DNA of 36,063 nt from Helicobacter didelphidarum (GCF_003364195.1 NZ_NXLQ01000019.1:1-36063); one strand, 5' to 3'. Shown: positions 18,907 to 27,541, counted from the stretch's first letter. Notes: a model not told the origin generated them from the sequence alone. Numbers and translations: made by a program.

Positions 18907-19887
18907 ATGATTTTTGAATATCTACCAATTAATCCCAACCAAGATAAAAAAAATTTACAAGAAATTATAAATTTTTTACCAGTTTCTAAAATTCTTATTC
19001 CTTCTAATCCCGTTTCTAAAGTTTATCCAAGTCCTTTTGTTGCAGTTGCTTATCTACAATCACTTCAATGTTTTTCTCAATATGATTTTATTCCCACAAT
19101 TAAGACAAGTATTCACACTTTAGAATCTCTTGAAAGTGCATTTTTATCACTTCAGTATCTTGATATTAAGAATGTTGCAATCATTAGTGGTGATTTGGGA
19201 CAATATTCAAGTGGAGTGGATACAATACAAGCACTTAAAATACTAAGACATTTGCAAAGAAAAAATAAATATTGTTATAAACCAAATATATTTTGTGCTT
19301 TAGAATCTAGCATTTCATTGCAGTCTTTAGAATCTTTTCAATCAAAGATTCTCTATGGTGTTCATAATTTTATTACTCAACCTTTTTATGAAATTACCTC
19401 GCCCATTTCTCATAAATATTCTATGGCATCATCACAGAATGTTAAAGAGTTACTAAGTATTGTTGATCAAAGAAATGGAAACTTGCAACTACCTTATAAT
19501 GATTTTTTAGATTTTTATAAACATCAAATTAATATTTTGGAAAAAAATATTCAAAAAGATAGCACAAACCAAATTGCATCAATCATTGGACAAGATTTAA
19601 AAGATGAGGAATTATTATATCTTGCACACAATCAATTATCTGCTAAATCAATACGCTTTTATTGTGGATTTTTTCCTTTGGCTTCATATACGCAAGCATA
19701 CAACATTCAACAAAAGAATCTGGGTATTCTCTTGCCATCTCAATATATAAAAAAATTAAAAGATAACCCATTTGAAGCTAATTTTGAGGTATTTTATAAT
19801 CTTAAAGAGTATGATATAAGTATTGGGTATATAAATTTTAGCGATATACAAAATTTTCTAGAATTCTTGCAAACAAAGAATAAATAA
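18907..19887 (+). CDS. Methylenetetrahydrofolate reductase (MetF)-like protein
   Basis: A 326-residue protein with a divergent MTHFR-type TIM barrel. FEYLPIN (3-9) corresponds to the FEFFPP motif with its catalytic Glu. TIKTSIHTLESLESAFLS followed by IKNVAIISGDLG (88-98) matches the strand carrying the folate/flavin-contacting Asp. FITQPFYEI and the late GFFPLASYTQAYN and LGILLPSQYIKKL also mirror MetF (F-Q-F, G-I-P, GI-VP). It may be the genuine methionine-pathway reductase or a paralogue of unknown substrate; divergence from classical MetF keeps this open. The ATG at 18907 lacks a clear ribosome-binding site and lies just after the stem-loop, so expression may depend on the cheZ transcript. 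Confidence 0.6.
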   Translation: MIFEYLPINPNQDKKNLQEIINFLPVSKILIPSNPVSKVYPSPFVAVAYLQSLQCFSQYDFIPTIKTSIHTLESLESAFLSLQYLDIKNVAIISGDLGQYSSGVDTIQALKILRHLQRKNKYCYKPNIFCALESSISLQSLESFQSKILYGVHNFITQPFYEITSPISHKYSMASSQNVKELLSIVDQRNGNLQLPYNDFLDFYKHQINILEKNIQKDSTNQIASIIGQDLKDEELLYLAHNQLSAKSIRFYCGFFPLASYTQAYNIQQKNLGILLPSQYIKKLKDNPFEANFEVFYNLKEYDISIGYINFSDIQNFLEFLQTKNK

Positions 19888-19910
19888 CTTTTATGAAAAA
19901 TAAATACCAC

Positions 19911-19934
19911 CACTTTAAAGTTAGCTTTAAAGTG
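19911..19934. terminator. Bidirectional stem-loop between convergent genes
   Basis: CACTTTAAAG (19911-19920), loop TTAG, and CTTTAAAGTG (19925-19934) form a perfect 10-bp hairpin between the convergent MetF-like and binding-protein genes. Read leftward it is followed by GTGGTATTTATTTTTC, a U-rich tail, so it best fits a terminator for the leftward gene. It may also serve the rightward one. Confidence 0.65.
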
Positions 19935-20011
19935 CTACTTGTTCATCAGATTCTATCTTTATGGCATAAATATGGCTTGTTGAGATTGCAAAGATATACT
20001 TAACTCTTTGT

Positions 20012-20821
20012 TTATTGTGCTTCGATATTTTTTGCTAAATCATGTTGAATACGCAAAATTTGATTGATGATCTCTGGAGAACCTCTTAAAAGAGTGTGCA
20101 ATTCAAGAAAATAAACTTTATTCTCTTGAATTGCCTTAAGAAATTTAAAGGATTGATTTGCTTTTACAAGTTCATCTCTATCCTTTATTCTAAGACCATA
20201 AAATATAATATCGGGATTTTTTCCTACAAGAAATTCTGCACTCAAAATAGGTCTTTCACCAACAATATCTTTTGCTATATTTTCTACCCCAATGGTTTCT
20301 AAAATATCACTCGGTAAGGTATCTCCACCAAATACCATAAGTGGTGTGCTACTATAAATAAATACCCCTTTTTGATTCACTGGATTTGCCCTAATCTCCT
20401 CAATCTTACTCATAAAATCTTGTGCTACTTTTTTTGCTTCATATTCTTTATTAGTAAGTTTTCCGAGCGTGAGAATATTCTTATAAATATCTTTCAAGGT
20501 TGATACGGGTAATTGTAAAGTCTCAATTTTATATCTTTCAAGTTGGTCTTTTAATCCTATGCTATAAGAAGTCAAGATAACTCTTTTTGGTTTTAAGCTA
20601 ATAATTTTTTCAAGATTTGGATTTGTGAAAGTTCCTATTTTATCGAGTTTATTTGTTTTTTCAATAGGCTTAATATTTTTCATCTCTGGAATCGCGACAA
20701 TTTCATCTTCAGCTCCAATCATATAAAGTATTTCAATAGCTGCAGGATCAAGCACAACCATACTTTTTTTTGCATATCCAAGAGAACATAATAGAATAAT
20801 CACAAGAAATAATTTTTGCAT
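20012..20821 (-). CDS. Periplasmic substrate-binding protein of an iron-siderophore/cobalamin/nickel-type ABC importer
   Basis: A 269-residue exported protein of the helical-backbone binding-protein class (BtuF/FecB/CeuE type). A signal peptide covers about residues 1-17 (MQKLFLVIILLCSLGYA); it lacks a lipobox, so it is probably soluble periplasmic. Class hallmarks are VVLDPAAIEILYMIGAEDEIV, KIGTFTNPNLEKIISLKPKRVI, the long connecting helix region, LSAEFLVGKNPDIIF and a terminal RGSPEIINQILRIQHDL. The ligand cannot be read from the sequence. No permease or ATPase gene adjoins it, so it must work with a transporter encoded elsewhere. AGGAG lies before the start. An inverted repeat at 20841-20862 overlaps the likely promoter. 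Confidence 0.8.
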   Translation of the reverse strand: MQKLFLVIILLCSLGYAKKSMVVLDPAAIEILYMIGAEDEIVAIPEMKNIKPIEKTNKLDKIGTFTNPNLEKIISLKPKRVILTSYSIGLKDQLERYKIETLQLPVSTLKDIYKNILTLGKLTNKEYEAKKVAQDFMSKIEEIRANPVNQKGVFIYSSTPLMVFGGDTLPSDILETIGVENIAKDIVGERPILSAEFLVGKNPDIIFYGLRIKDRDELVKANQSFKFLKAIQENKVYFLELHTLLRGSPEIINQILRIQHDLAKNIEAQ

Positions 20822-20840
20822 AATTTCTCCTCTAAATTTT

Positions 20841-20862
20841 TATAATAAGAACTGATATTATA
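20841..20862. promoter_or_regulatory. Inverted repeat in the promoter region of the binding-protein gene
   Basis: TATAATA (20841-20847) and TATTATA (20856-20862) form a 7-8-7 inverted repeat 20 bases upstream of the binding-protein start. It overlaps leftward -10-like sequences. It could be an operator for a metal regulator (Fur or NikR type), but AT-rich inverted repeats of this size arise easily by chance. Confidence 0.3.
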
Positions 20863-21038
20863 TTATAGAAAATTAAACACGAACATTTTACGACACCAAT
20901 TTTCACAAAAGTTAGTAGTTCTCTTCATAATCTTAACAATATTTTGGCAACATAGAATCATAGCTGATTGGTGGCACACTTTTTAGATTTATGAGTTATA
21001 TGTAAATATCTAATAGAATCTATATAGAAAGAAATAAT

Positions 21039-23240
21039 ATGGGTTTTCAAAATAATCATCACACAATCTCTGCACCAATAAAAGCAACGAGATTTCTCTC
21101 TCAACTTGGATATAGTAATGCACAAGCACAAAAAATTCTTGATAAAAAACGTCTTATGCAAAATGGTAAAGCCATACAAAAATCAAGCATACTTGAAACT
21201 GGGGAAGTAAATCTGCTTGAGTTTTACCCTGTCGATTTAGGATTAAAACCAATATATGTATATGATTTCTCATTGCAATATGATATAAATTTAGATAATA
21301 TAGCTTACACATCTTTAGAACATAAGTCATTTGTTAAACAATCTTGCGGTATTCATGCACCAACTCCTCCACAAGATTATGGCAAGAAAGGACAACCCAA
21401 AGATTTACGATTCTGTGTTATGAATAAACCTGCTAAAATTCTTACTCATCCAAAAAACCTTAGTCAATCTCTTAGTTTGCTTGATAATTTGCGTTTTTCT
21501 TTTGGTGCAGAATCTAATCCATGTCATAGACTCGATTATGAAACAAGTGGGCTTGTTATTTGTAGTATCGATAAGGAAAGTGAAATTTTTCTAAAAAACC
21601 TCTTTTTATCGCGTAAAATAAAAAAAAGTTATCTTGCTGTTGTGCAAGGAAGTATTGCTAATCCTCTTTTAATAGAATCTGAAATTATTTTTCCGCAGGA
21701 TTTTGGTAATCTTTGCATACAAGGACAAGCTAAACATATCCATATAACTTCACTCCAAACCGATGAAATTATTCCGACTATTTCACATATTCAATCTTTA
21801 CATATTCCCGCCAATAAAGCTTATAGCGTTCTTATGCCATTAAAGAATCTTTCTAGCCAAAAAGAATTGTCTCAATTTTTACAACAAAATTCTATCAAAA
21901 AGATTTTTCAACCTCATTTTAACTCAAAGAATTATTGCTACTCATATATCAAGCATATTCAGACAATACGCAAGAAAATTTTATATTATTCAAATATAAA
22001 AGAACAGAAGGTAATAAATAAATATACTAAAAATAAGAGAAATTCTCTACAAATAGCTAAAACCATAGAATTCTTAAAGGATTTAAGAATTAATCATGAT
22101 TTCAGAATTTCATCACTTGACATGTCATTTAGAAAATATAAGATTCCAATATATAATATTTTAAAAACAAGAAACACCAGTTGTTTTGATGACAGTAGAT
22201 TTCCTTATTATAATAAAGGGTGTTACACATCTTTACCTTTAAATACCTTTACATCTTTTCTTTCTTATTATACACAATGTAGGCAATCGTATTCTTTTAT
22301 TGTGAGAGTATTGGAAAATTATTTATCCTTTGTTTATAGTTTGAAGAAAAAAGATTGTTATAAAAATCCAATTTTTTATAACAAAACCAAAAAAAAGACA
22401 GATAAATCCCATACCACATATTCATTTGTAAAGCTTTTTCCAATAACGGGTAGAACACATCAATTGCGTATCCATACTGCATGTTTACGACATGCGATTG
22501 TGGGCGATACGCTTTATGGAAGAGAAGATTATATTGCAAACTTTTTTCTTGATATACAGAGTGAAAAATATATAAAAAAAGATTTTTTAGGCCTTTATAA
22601 TTTCCTCTCTTATAATATTAATATTGTAAAAAAATCTCATATTATACCTTTGTCTTATTTGTTCCACTATCAGATTGTTGTGGTAAAAAGATATATCTCT
22701 TTTATATTAAGTGATGATATTAGCCCTTGTTTTGCTTCCATTAAGAATATTGGTAAATTAAATCTCAAAGATTTTAAGACAAATGATAGGGAAAGGAATA
22801 TTACTCAAATTATTTCTAAACAATTAGATCGCTTTAGGCAAAATTCTTATAATTTTAACAATATATTAAATTATTTCAACAAAAAAACTTCGAAAGATTT
22901 TTCACTCTCTTCTAGCAATTTTTTAGATAGTGCTACAAAGTTATCACAAATCATCAAGACGAAAAAATCCAAAAATATTCACTTGCAATTAAAGCATAGA
23001 AATTTACATTTTTATAACCACAAAATAAAAAAGGAAGATAATACTTACACAAAAACTCTCTTCCGTGATAACGAGTTTGGCAATTTTATTTCCTTTCTTT
23101 GTTTTCTTCAAGCCCTACCAACCTTACAAGATGATATAATTCGCTTTATGCGTGTTTATTTTTGTGGTCATGATCGATTGCTGTTGCATTCCCATCAAAT
23201 TGAGTTTCTTAGTTACCATTTTAAAACGCCAACAAAATAA
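21039..23240 (+). CDS. RluA-family 23S rRNA pseudouridine synthase enlarged by two large insertions
   Basis: A 733-residue protein whose conserved parts make up an ordinary RluA/RluD-type synthase of about 300 residues. It has an S4-like start (TRFLSQLGYSNAQAQKILDK, 17-36), CVMNKPAKILTHP (126-138), and the catalytic HRLDYETSGL (163-172) with Asp166. KKSYLAVVQG (195-204), LFPITGRTHQLRIH (466-479), HAIVGDTLYG (485-494) and LLLHSHQIEFLSYHF (714-728) follow. Roughly 225 residues (235-458) and 215 residues (498-710) rich in Lys, Asn, Ile, Tyr and Ser separate the last motifs, which normally lie much closer. Both stretches stay free of stops despite extreme AT content, implying translation. It isomerises uridine in rRNA or tRNA; the site is unknown. 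AGAAAG precedes the start. Confidence 0.8.
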   Translation: MGFQNNHHTISAPIKATRFLSQLGYSNAQAQKILDKKRLMQNGKAIQKSSILETGEVNLLEFYPVDLGLKPIYVYDFSLQYDINLDNIAYTSLEHKSFVKQSCGIHAPTPPQDYGKKGQPKDLRFCVMNKPAKILTHPKNLSQSLSLLDNLRFSFGAESNPCHRLDYETSGLVICSIDKESEIFLKNLFLSRKIKKSYLAVVQGSIANPLLIESEIIFPQDFGNLCIQGQAKHIHITSLQTDEIIPTISHIQSLHIPANKAYSVLMPLKNLSSQKELSQFLQQNSIKKIFQPHFNSKNYCYSYIKHIQTIRKKILYYSNIKEQKVINKYTKNKRNSLQIAKTIEFLKDLRINHDFRISSLDMSFRKYKIPIYNILKTRNTSCFDDSRFPYYNKGCYTSLPLNTFTSFLSYYTQCRQSYSFIVRVLENYLSFVYSLKKKDCYKNPIFYNKTKKKTDKSHTTYSFVKLFPITGRTHQLRIHTACLRHAIVGDTLYGREDYIANFFLDIQSEKYIKKDFLGLYNFLSYNINIVKKSHIIPLSYLFHYQIVVVKRYISFILSDDISPCFASIKNIGKLNLKDFKTNDRERNITQIISKQLDRFRQNSYNFNNILNYFNKKTSKDFSLSSSNFLDSATKLSQIIKTKKSKNIHLQLKHRNLHFYNHKIKKEDNTYTKTLFRDNEFGNFISFLCFLQALPTLQDDIIRFMRVYFCGHDRLLLHSHQIEFLSYHFKTPTK

Positions 23241-23567
23241 AAAATATTGCAATAAATCATTATTTGATACTAAGATTTTATAAAATACAATATGTAGTGA
23301 GCTTTAAATTTAAATAATTCATTACAAAATCCTAATTGAATGAACATATAAGTTTTATCAAATTGAGCAATTACCTAAAGTTACCAATGAACGGTAATAA
23401 GATTATTTTTAACCACTATTCTGAAATACGAGAAAAAACATAGAAAAAGCCAACAATAAAAATACCAAATAACTTTTAAAAAAACAGTAAAATCACTGCT
23501 ATTTTGTTATAATGGTAAGTTTTACTTTTTGGTAAAAGATTCCGCAAATTTCATAATAAGGGAAAAT
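23241..23567 (+). other. 327-bp intergenic region with an extended -10 promoter
   Basis: No gene is visible. TGTTATAAT (23505-23513) is an extended -10 element placing a transcript start near 23520. This leaves a leader of about 48 bases before the antiporter ATG, preceded by AAGGGAAAAT. A short stem (TTACC/GGTAA near 23381-23397) lies upstream and is unremarkable. Confidence 0.5.
23508..23513 (+). promoter_or_regulatory. Extended -10 element for the antiporter gene
   Basis: TATAAT preceded by TGT gives the extended -10 form. It lies 55 bases upstream of the ATG at 23568 and upstream of the in-frame TTG at 23529. Confidence 0.55.
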
Positions 23568-24986
23568 ATGGATATTTTAAGTAATGCGGTTGTAGTATCC
23601 GTGTGTGTAATGGCAATACTTTGTATTCTGCGTTTAAATGTTTTATTATCGATCATTATTGCAGCTTTATGTGCGGGGCTTTTATCACCAAACCTTGTGC
23701 AAAATTATCAAAATAATCAAGAGTTACAAACAAAAGAACAAGATTCTAAAAACAATACAAATAGAGATAATTCCCATACACAACAAGATGTGAAGCAACA
23801 AAATATTCTTGAAACCATCACAATCACAGGACAAATCCTTATTGATGGGATGGCAGGTAATCTCAATGTTGCACTTAGCTATATACTTTTAGGAGCAATT
23901 GCAATTGCAATTGCTCAGAGCAATCTCATGATGTTCCTTGTAAATGCTATTGCGAAAAGTATCAGTAATAAAAAAATTCTTTTGATATTAAGTATTGGAT
24001 TTTTCGCATGTTTTTCACAAAATCTTATTCCAGTGCATATTGCTTTTATTCCTATCCTTATTCCACCACTTCTTGGTCTTATGAATAAATTAAAAATTGA
24101 TCGTAGAGCCGTTGCATGTGCTCTCACATTTGGTTTGCAAGCACCCTATATTAGCTTTGGTGTTGGTTACGGATTAATTTTTTACACGGTAATGAAAGAT
24201 CAAATCAATGCAAATGGTATGTCAGTAGATATTCAAGATATTGCTGGCGTAATGTGGATAGGTGGTGTTGCTATGATTTTTGGTTTATTGTTTGCTGTGC
24301 TTATACTATATCGCAAACCAAGGACTTATCAAAATTGTGAAACTACCAATCTAGAAACAAAGAAAATCTCTTTTAGAAGACGAGAGATGGCTGTGCTTCT
24401 TGGTATTTGCATTGCATTTGCTGGACAGCTTTTAACTAATTCCCTTCCGCTTGGAGCATTTGCCGGACTTATAAGTATGATATTATTGGGCGGTATTAAA
24501 TGGAATGAGATTGATTCGGTCATGGAAGGTGGTTTAAAGATGATGGCTTTCATTGCTTTTGTTATGCTTGTTGCTGCTGGATATGGAGAAATCTTGAGAC
24601 AAGGTGGTGAAGTGCAAAATCTCGTGCTTTCTCTTACAAATATGGCTCATACAAAATTTATCAGTGCTTCACTTATGCTTGCAGTGGGGCTACTTGTAAC
24701 AATAGGTATTGGAACTTCATTTGGCACTGTACCTATTATTGCTACGATTTATGTTCCATTAAGTGTTACACTTGGTTTTAGTCTAGAAGCAACAATTCTG
24801 TTAATAGGTATAGCTGGTGCATTAGGAGATGCTGGTTCTCCTGCAAGTGATAGCACACTTGGACCCACTTCAGGATTAAATGCTGATGGACAACATGATC
24901 ATATACGCGATACATGTATACCAACATTCTTAGTATTTAATACTTCTTTGTTAATTGTTGGCTTAATTGGTGCAATGGTTTTATAA
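23568..24986 (+). CDS. Na+/H+ antiporter family (NhaC/YuiF-like) membrane protein
   Basis: A 472-residue polytopic transporter with about ten to twelve hydrophobic segments. The near-terminal GDAGSPASDSTLGPTSGLNA, followed by GQHDHIRDTCIPTFL, is the hallmark of the Na_H_antiporter (PF03553) branch that includes Bacillus YuiF. Other conserved pieces are SQNLIPVHIAFIPILIPPLL and the IGIGTSFGTVPIIATIYVP repeat. Substrate may be Na+/H+ or an amino or organic acid; the family name is not proof. Residues about 43-80 are a polar Gln/Asn-rich loop (NYQNNQELQTKEQDSKNN) after the first helices, longer than usual. The ATG at 23568 with AAGGG upstream is preferred to a TTG at 23529 that would add 13 residues. 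Confidence 0.8.
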   Translation: MDILSNAVVVSVCVMAILCILRLNVLLSIIIAALCAGLLSPNLVQNYQNNQELQTKEQDSKNNTNRDNSHTQQDVKQQNILETITITGQILIDGMAGNLNVALSYILLGAIAIAIAQSNLMMFLVNAIAKSISNKKILLILSIGFFACFSQNLIPVHIAFIPILIPPLLGLMNKLKIDRRAVACALTFGLQAPYISFGVGYGLIFYTVMKDQINANGMSVDIQDIAGVMWIGGVAMIFGLLFAVLILYRKPRTYQNCETTNLETKKISFRRREMAVLLGICIAFAGQLLTNSLPLGAFAGLISMILLGGIKWNEIDSVMEGGLKMMAFIAFVMLVAAGYGEILRQGGEVQNLVLSLTNMAHTKFISASLMLAVGLLVTIGIGTSFGTVPIIATIYVPLSVTLGFSLEATILLIGIAGALGDAGSPASDSTLGPTSGLNADGQHDHIRDTCIPTFLVFNTSLLIVGLIGAMVL

Positions 24987-25091
24987 ACGATATGATGTAT
25001 TATAAGAAACTTTTGATTTGCCTCAATGAAATTATGAAAAATATCTTCATAAAAATATTAAAATCCTATGTTTGCTGATTCTATACTAAAA

Positions 25092-25331
25092 TTAGTGTGT
25101 ATTCATATTAATACTTACTTTAATGTCAACAGAATTATTGTTGCGATTTGTTTGTGTGCTTATATCACATGAAGTGTGTGCATACTTATGCACTAGAATA
25201 GCAATTTCTTGTTTTAAATCCTCAAGATAAGTTATCCCCATACCTCTTTCTTCATTAAGCATAATTTGTAGGCGTTTTTTTGCTATATTTGCAGAACCAT
25301 TTTTATTATTTGTAGACCAAAAAAACATCAT
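25092..25331 (-). CDS. minE: Cell division topological specificity factor MinE
   Basis: A 79-residue protein. The N-terminal MMFFWSTNNKNGSANIAKKR fits the membrane-targeting and MinD-binding region, and AKKRLQIMLNEERG is the classical IAKERLQI-LAHER segment. The C-terminal half holds the topological-specificity strands (VDIKVSINM). MinE stimulates MinD ATPase and drives Min oscillation, restricting Z-ring formation to mid-cell. It begins three bases after the minD stop, so the two are translationally linked; AAAGGGTAAAAG just before the start supplies the ribosome site. Confidence 0.93.
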   Translation of the reverse strand: MMFFWSTNNKNGSANIAKKRLQIMLNEERGMGITYLEDLKQEIAILVHKYAHTSCDISTQTNRNNNSVDIKVSINMNTH

Positions 25332-25334
25332 CTT

Positions 25335-26159
25335 TTACCCTTTAATACCAAAAAATTTTTTTAATGAATATATAAATTTTGATGAAATATCAAAATTCTC
25401 AAATGGCACTTCTTCACCGAGTATTCTTCGTGCAATTCTATCGTAGGATAATCCGCTACTACTTTTCATAAAAATAACAGGCTCACCACTATTTGTTGCA
25501 CGAACAACTTTTTCATCTTCAGGAACGATACCTATAAGTGGTAAGGCAAGTAATCCAATAACATCATCACAAGACATCATATCTTGTGATGCTACTAACT
25601 CAGGATTCAGACGATTAATGATAATATGCTTTTGCACCTCCTGCCCATTTCTTGCCTTATCACTTTTAGAATCAATAATTCCAATAACACGGTCGCTATC
25701 TCTTACAGAACTTATTTCTGGAGTTACAACGATAAGCGCCCTATCAGCCCAAAATATTGTATGCTCAAATCCACTTTCAATTCCAGCAGGGCTATCAAGT
25801 AAAATATAATCAAAATCTACTTTAAGTTTTTCAAGTAACTCTCTTACTTTTTCTTTTTCTAGAATAGTCTTATCTTTACTTTGACTAGCAGGGAGGAAAT
25901 ATAAATTCTTTGCCTTTTTATGATTTACAATCGCCTGAGAGAGATTACATTTTCCATCCATAACATCAATTATATCATACACAATACGTCGCTCAAGCCC
26001 AAGAATCATGTCAAGATTACGCAACCCAATATCAAAATCAACAGCGATGACTTTCTTATCTTGTTGTGATAAACCAATTCCAAGATTCGCAGTTGCCGTA
26101 GATTTTCCAACACCACCTTTCCCTGAAGTAACCGCAATAACAACACCCTCTTTACTCAT
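25335..26159 (-). CDS. minD: Septum site-determining ATPase MinD
   Basis: A 274-residue ParA/MinD-type ATPase. The deviant Walker A is [17 protein letters not shown] near 11-27, with [20 protein letters not shown] next and [14 protein letters not shown] as the Walker B region. [18 protein letters not shown] is typical of MinD rather than chromosomal ParA. The C-terminal [13 protein letters not shown] is the amphipathic membrane-targeting helix. It recruits MinC to the membrane and oscillates with MinE. No minC is seen here. It heads a two-gene minD-minE unit, preceded by AAAGAG. Confidence 0.96.
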   Translation of the reverse strand: MSKEGVVIAVTSGKGGVGKSTATANLGIGLSQQDKKVIAVDFDIGLRNLDMILGLERRIVYDIIDVMDGKCNLSQAIVNHKKAKNLYFLPASQSKDKTILEKEKVRELLEKLKVDFDYILLDSPAGIESGFEHTIFWADRALIVVTPEISSVRDSDRVIGIIDSKSDKARNGQEVQKHIIINRLNPELVASQDMMSCDDVIGLLALPLIGIVPEDEKVVRATNSGEPVIFMKSSSGLSYDRIARRILGEEVPFENFDISSKFIYSLKKFFGIKG

Positions 26160-26322
26160 ATTTTACTCTTTAATCTAATAAAATAAACTAATATTCTATC
26201 AAAAAAATATGTATATTTATGATGTTTTTATAATTTCTCATATATTATATAGCTTATAAAGTATTTTTTTACATTGTGCAAGAATCTCTTTTATGTAATG
26301 TAAGGTATTTAAACATTTTTGA

Positions 26323-26328
26323 TACAAT
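26323..26328 (+). promoter_or_regulatory. Candidate -10 element for fba
   Basis: TACAAT lies 33 bases before the fba start, after the T-rich run AAACATTTTTGA. It is placed as expected for a sigma-80 promoter. Confidence 0.4.
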
Positions 26329-26361
26329 TTTGCAGTAAATCTTTTTAGTTAAAGGAAAATT

Positions 26362-27285
26362 ATGTTAGTTTATGGTCAAGAGATTCTTAACAAAGCAAAT
26401 AAAGAAGGATATGGTGTAGGAGCATTTAATTTTGTAAATTTTGAGATGCTTAATGCTATTTTTGTTGCTGCCAATAAGGCAGATTCTCCCATTTTTGTGC
26501 AAGCAAGTGAAGGTGCAATAAAATATATGGGCATTGATATAGCGGTAGACATGGTGCAAACAATAAGTAAACGTTATCCACACATCCCTGTTGCTCTCCA
26601 TCTTGATCATGGCACAAGTTTTGAATCTTGCAAGAAAGCAGTAGAGGCAGGTTTTACTTCAGTAATGATTGATGCATCACATCATCCTTTTGAGGAAAAT
26701 TTAGAGGAAACAATAAAAGTTGTTAAAATGGCACATGAAAGAGGTGTTGGTGTTGAAGCAGAGCTTGGTAGACTTATGGGAATAGAAGATAATATTTCTG
26801 TTAGTGAAAAAGATGCTGTTTTAGTGAATCCAAAAGAAGCAGAACAATTCGTGCGTGAAAGCAAGGTAGATTATCTTGCACCAGCTATTGGAACAAGTCA
26901 TGGTGCATTTAAGTTTAAAGGAGAACCAAAACTTGATTTTGAAAGATTAAACAAGGTAAAAGAATTGACAAGAATTCCATTAGTATTACATGGTGCAAGT
27001 GCAATACCAGATTACGTGAGAGAAAGCTTTACCCAAAGTGGTGGTGATATTGGATCAAGCAAAGGTGTTCCCTTTTCATTTTTGCAAGAAGCTGTAAAAG
27101 GTGGTATCAATAAAGTTAATACTGACACTGATTTGCGTATCGCTTTTATTGCAGAAGTGCGAAAAATAGCAAATAACGACAAAACTCAATTTGATTTACG
27201 GAAGTTCTTTGCTCCAGCAATGGAAGCTATGAGTAAAGTAATTGTGGAACGTATGGAAATTCTTGGAAGTGCAAATAAAGTTTAA
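26362..27285 (+). CDS. fba: Class II fructose-1,6-bisphosphate aldolase
   Basis: A 307-residue zinc-dependent aldolase interconverting fructose 1,6-bisphosphate with the two triose phosphates. The first signature is VALHLDHGTSFESCKKAVEA near 78-97, with zinc-binding and catalytic His/Asp. The second is EAELGRLMGIEDN near 133-145. Further zinc His residues are in GTSHGAFKF near 178 and LHGASAIPD near 211, and GINKVNTDTDLR near 252 is the phosphate-binding segment. In Helicobacter it serves mainly gluconeogenesis and the pentose pathway. It is monocistronic, and AAAGGAAAATT precedes the ATG. Confidence 0.96.
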   Translation: MLVYGQEILNKANKEGYGVGAFNFVNFEMLNAIFVAANKADSPIFVQASEGAIKYMGIDIAVDMVQTISKRYPHIPVALHLDHGTSFESCKKAVEAGFTSVMIDASHHPFEENLEETIKVVKMAHERGVGVEAELGRLMGIEDNISVSEKDAVLVNPKEAEQFVRESKVDYLAPAIGTSHGAFKFKGEPKLDFERLNKVKELTRIPLVLHGASAIPDYVRESFTQSGGDIGSSKGVPFSFLQEAVKGGINKVNTDTDLRIAFIAEVRKIANNDKTQFDLRKFFAPAMEAMSKVIVERMEILGSANKV

Positions 27286-27400
27286 TGAATAACAAAAAGA
27301 ATGGTTATTTAGAATCTCATCTGAAAACTATAAATGGAATGAGTAATTATAAAAAGTAGCATATATCTCTTCTTAAATTTTTATTATTAAGATTATAGGT

Positions 27401-27425
27401 TTCTAATTTATAATTCAAATTAGAA
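27401..27425. terminator. Stem-loop in the fba to YkgB-like intergenic region
   Basis: TTCTAATTT (27401-27409) pairs with AAATTAGAA (27417-27425) around a 7-nt loop, 116 bases after fba. No U-tract follows on the plus strand. It is either a weak terminator or the site of an end-processed mRNA. Confidence 0.35.
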
Positions 27426-27507
27426 CACTCTCTAATGACTAATCCCATCTCCCTTTTTTAGGGTAATTTTATCCCATAATCTCTATATTTTAAGCAGTAT
27501 TAGTGTA

Positions 27508-27541
27508 TATCTTAAATTTTGTTTAAACAAAATTTAAGATA
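27508..27541. promoter_or_regulatory. Perfect 34-bp palindrome upstream of the YkgB/RclC-like gene
   Basis: The half-site TATCTTAAATTTTGTTT is followed immediately by its exact reverse complement, so all 34 bases are palindromic with no spacer. It sits 222 bases after fba and 188 before the next gene, in a 444-bp gap with no other gene. It could be an operator for a dimeric regulator or fold as a long AT-rich hairpin. No U-tract follows, which argues against a plain terminator. Confidence 0.5.

Noticed and set aside
21620-21640. A run of eight A residues in the RluA-family gene could be a phase-variable slippage tract.
   Set aside because: Runs of this length are common in AT-rich coding DNA, the frame is intact, and no G or C homopolymer typical of Helicobacter contingency genes is present.
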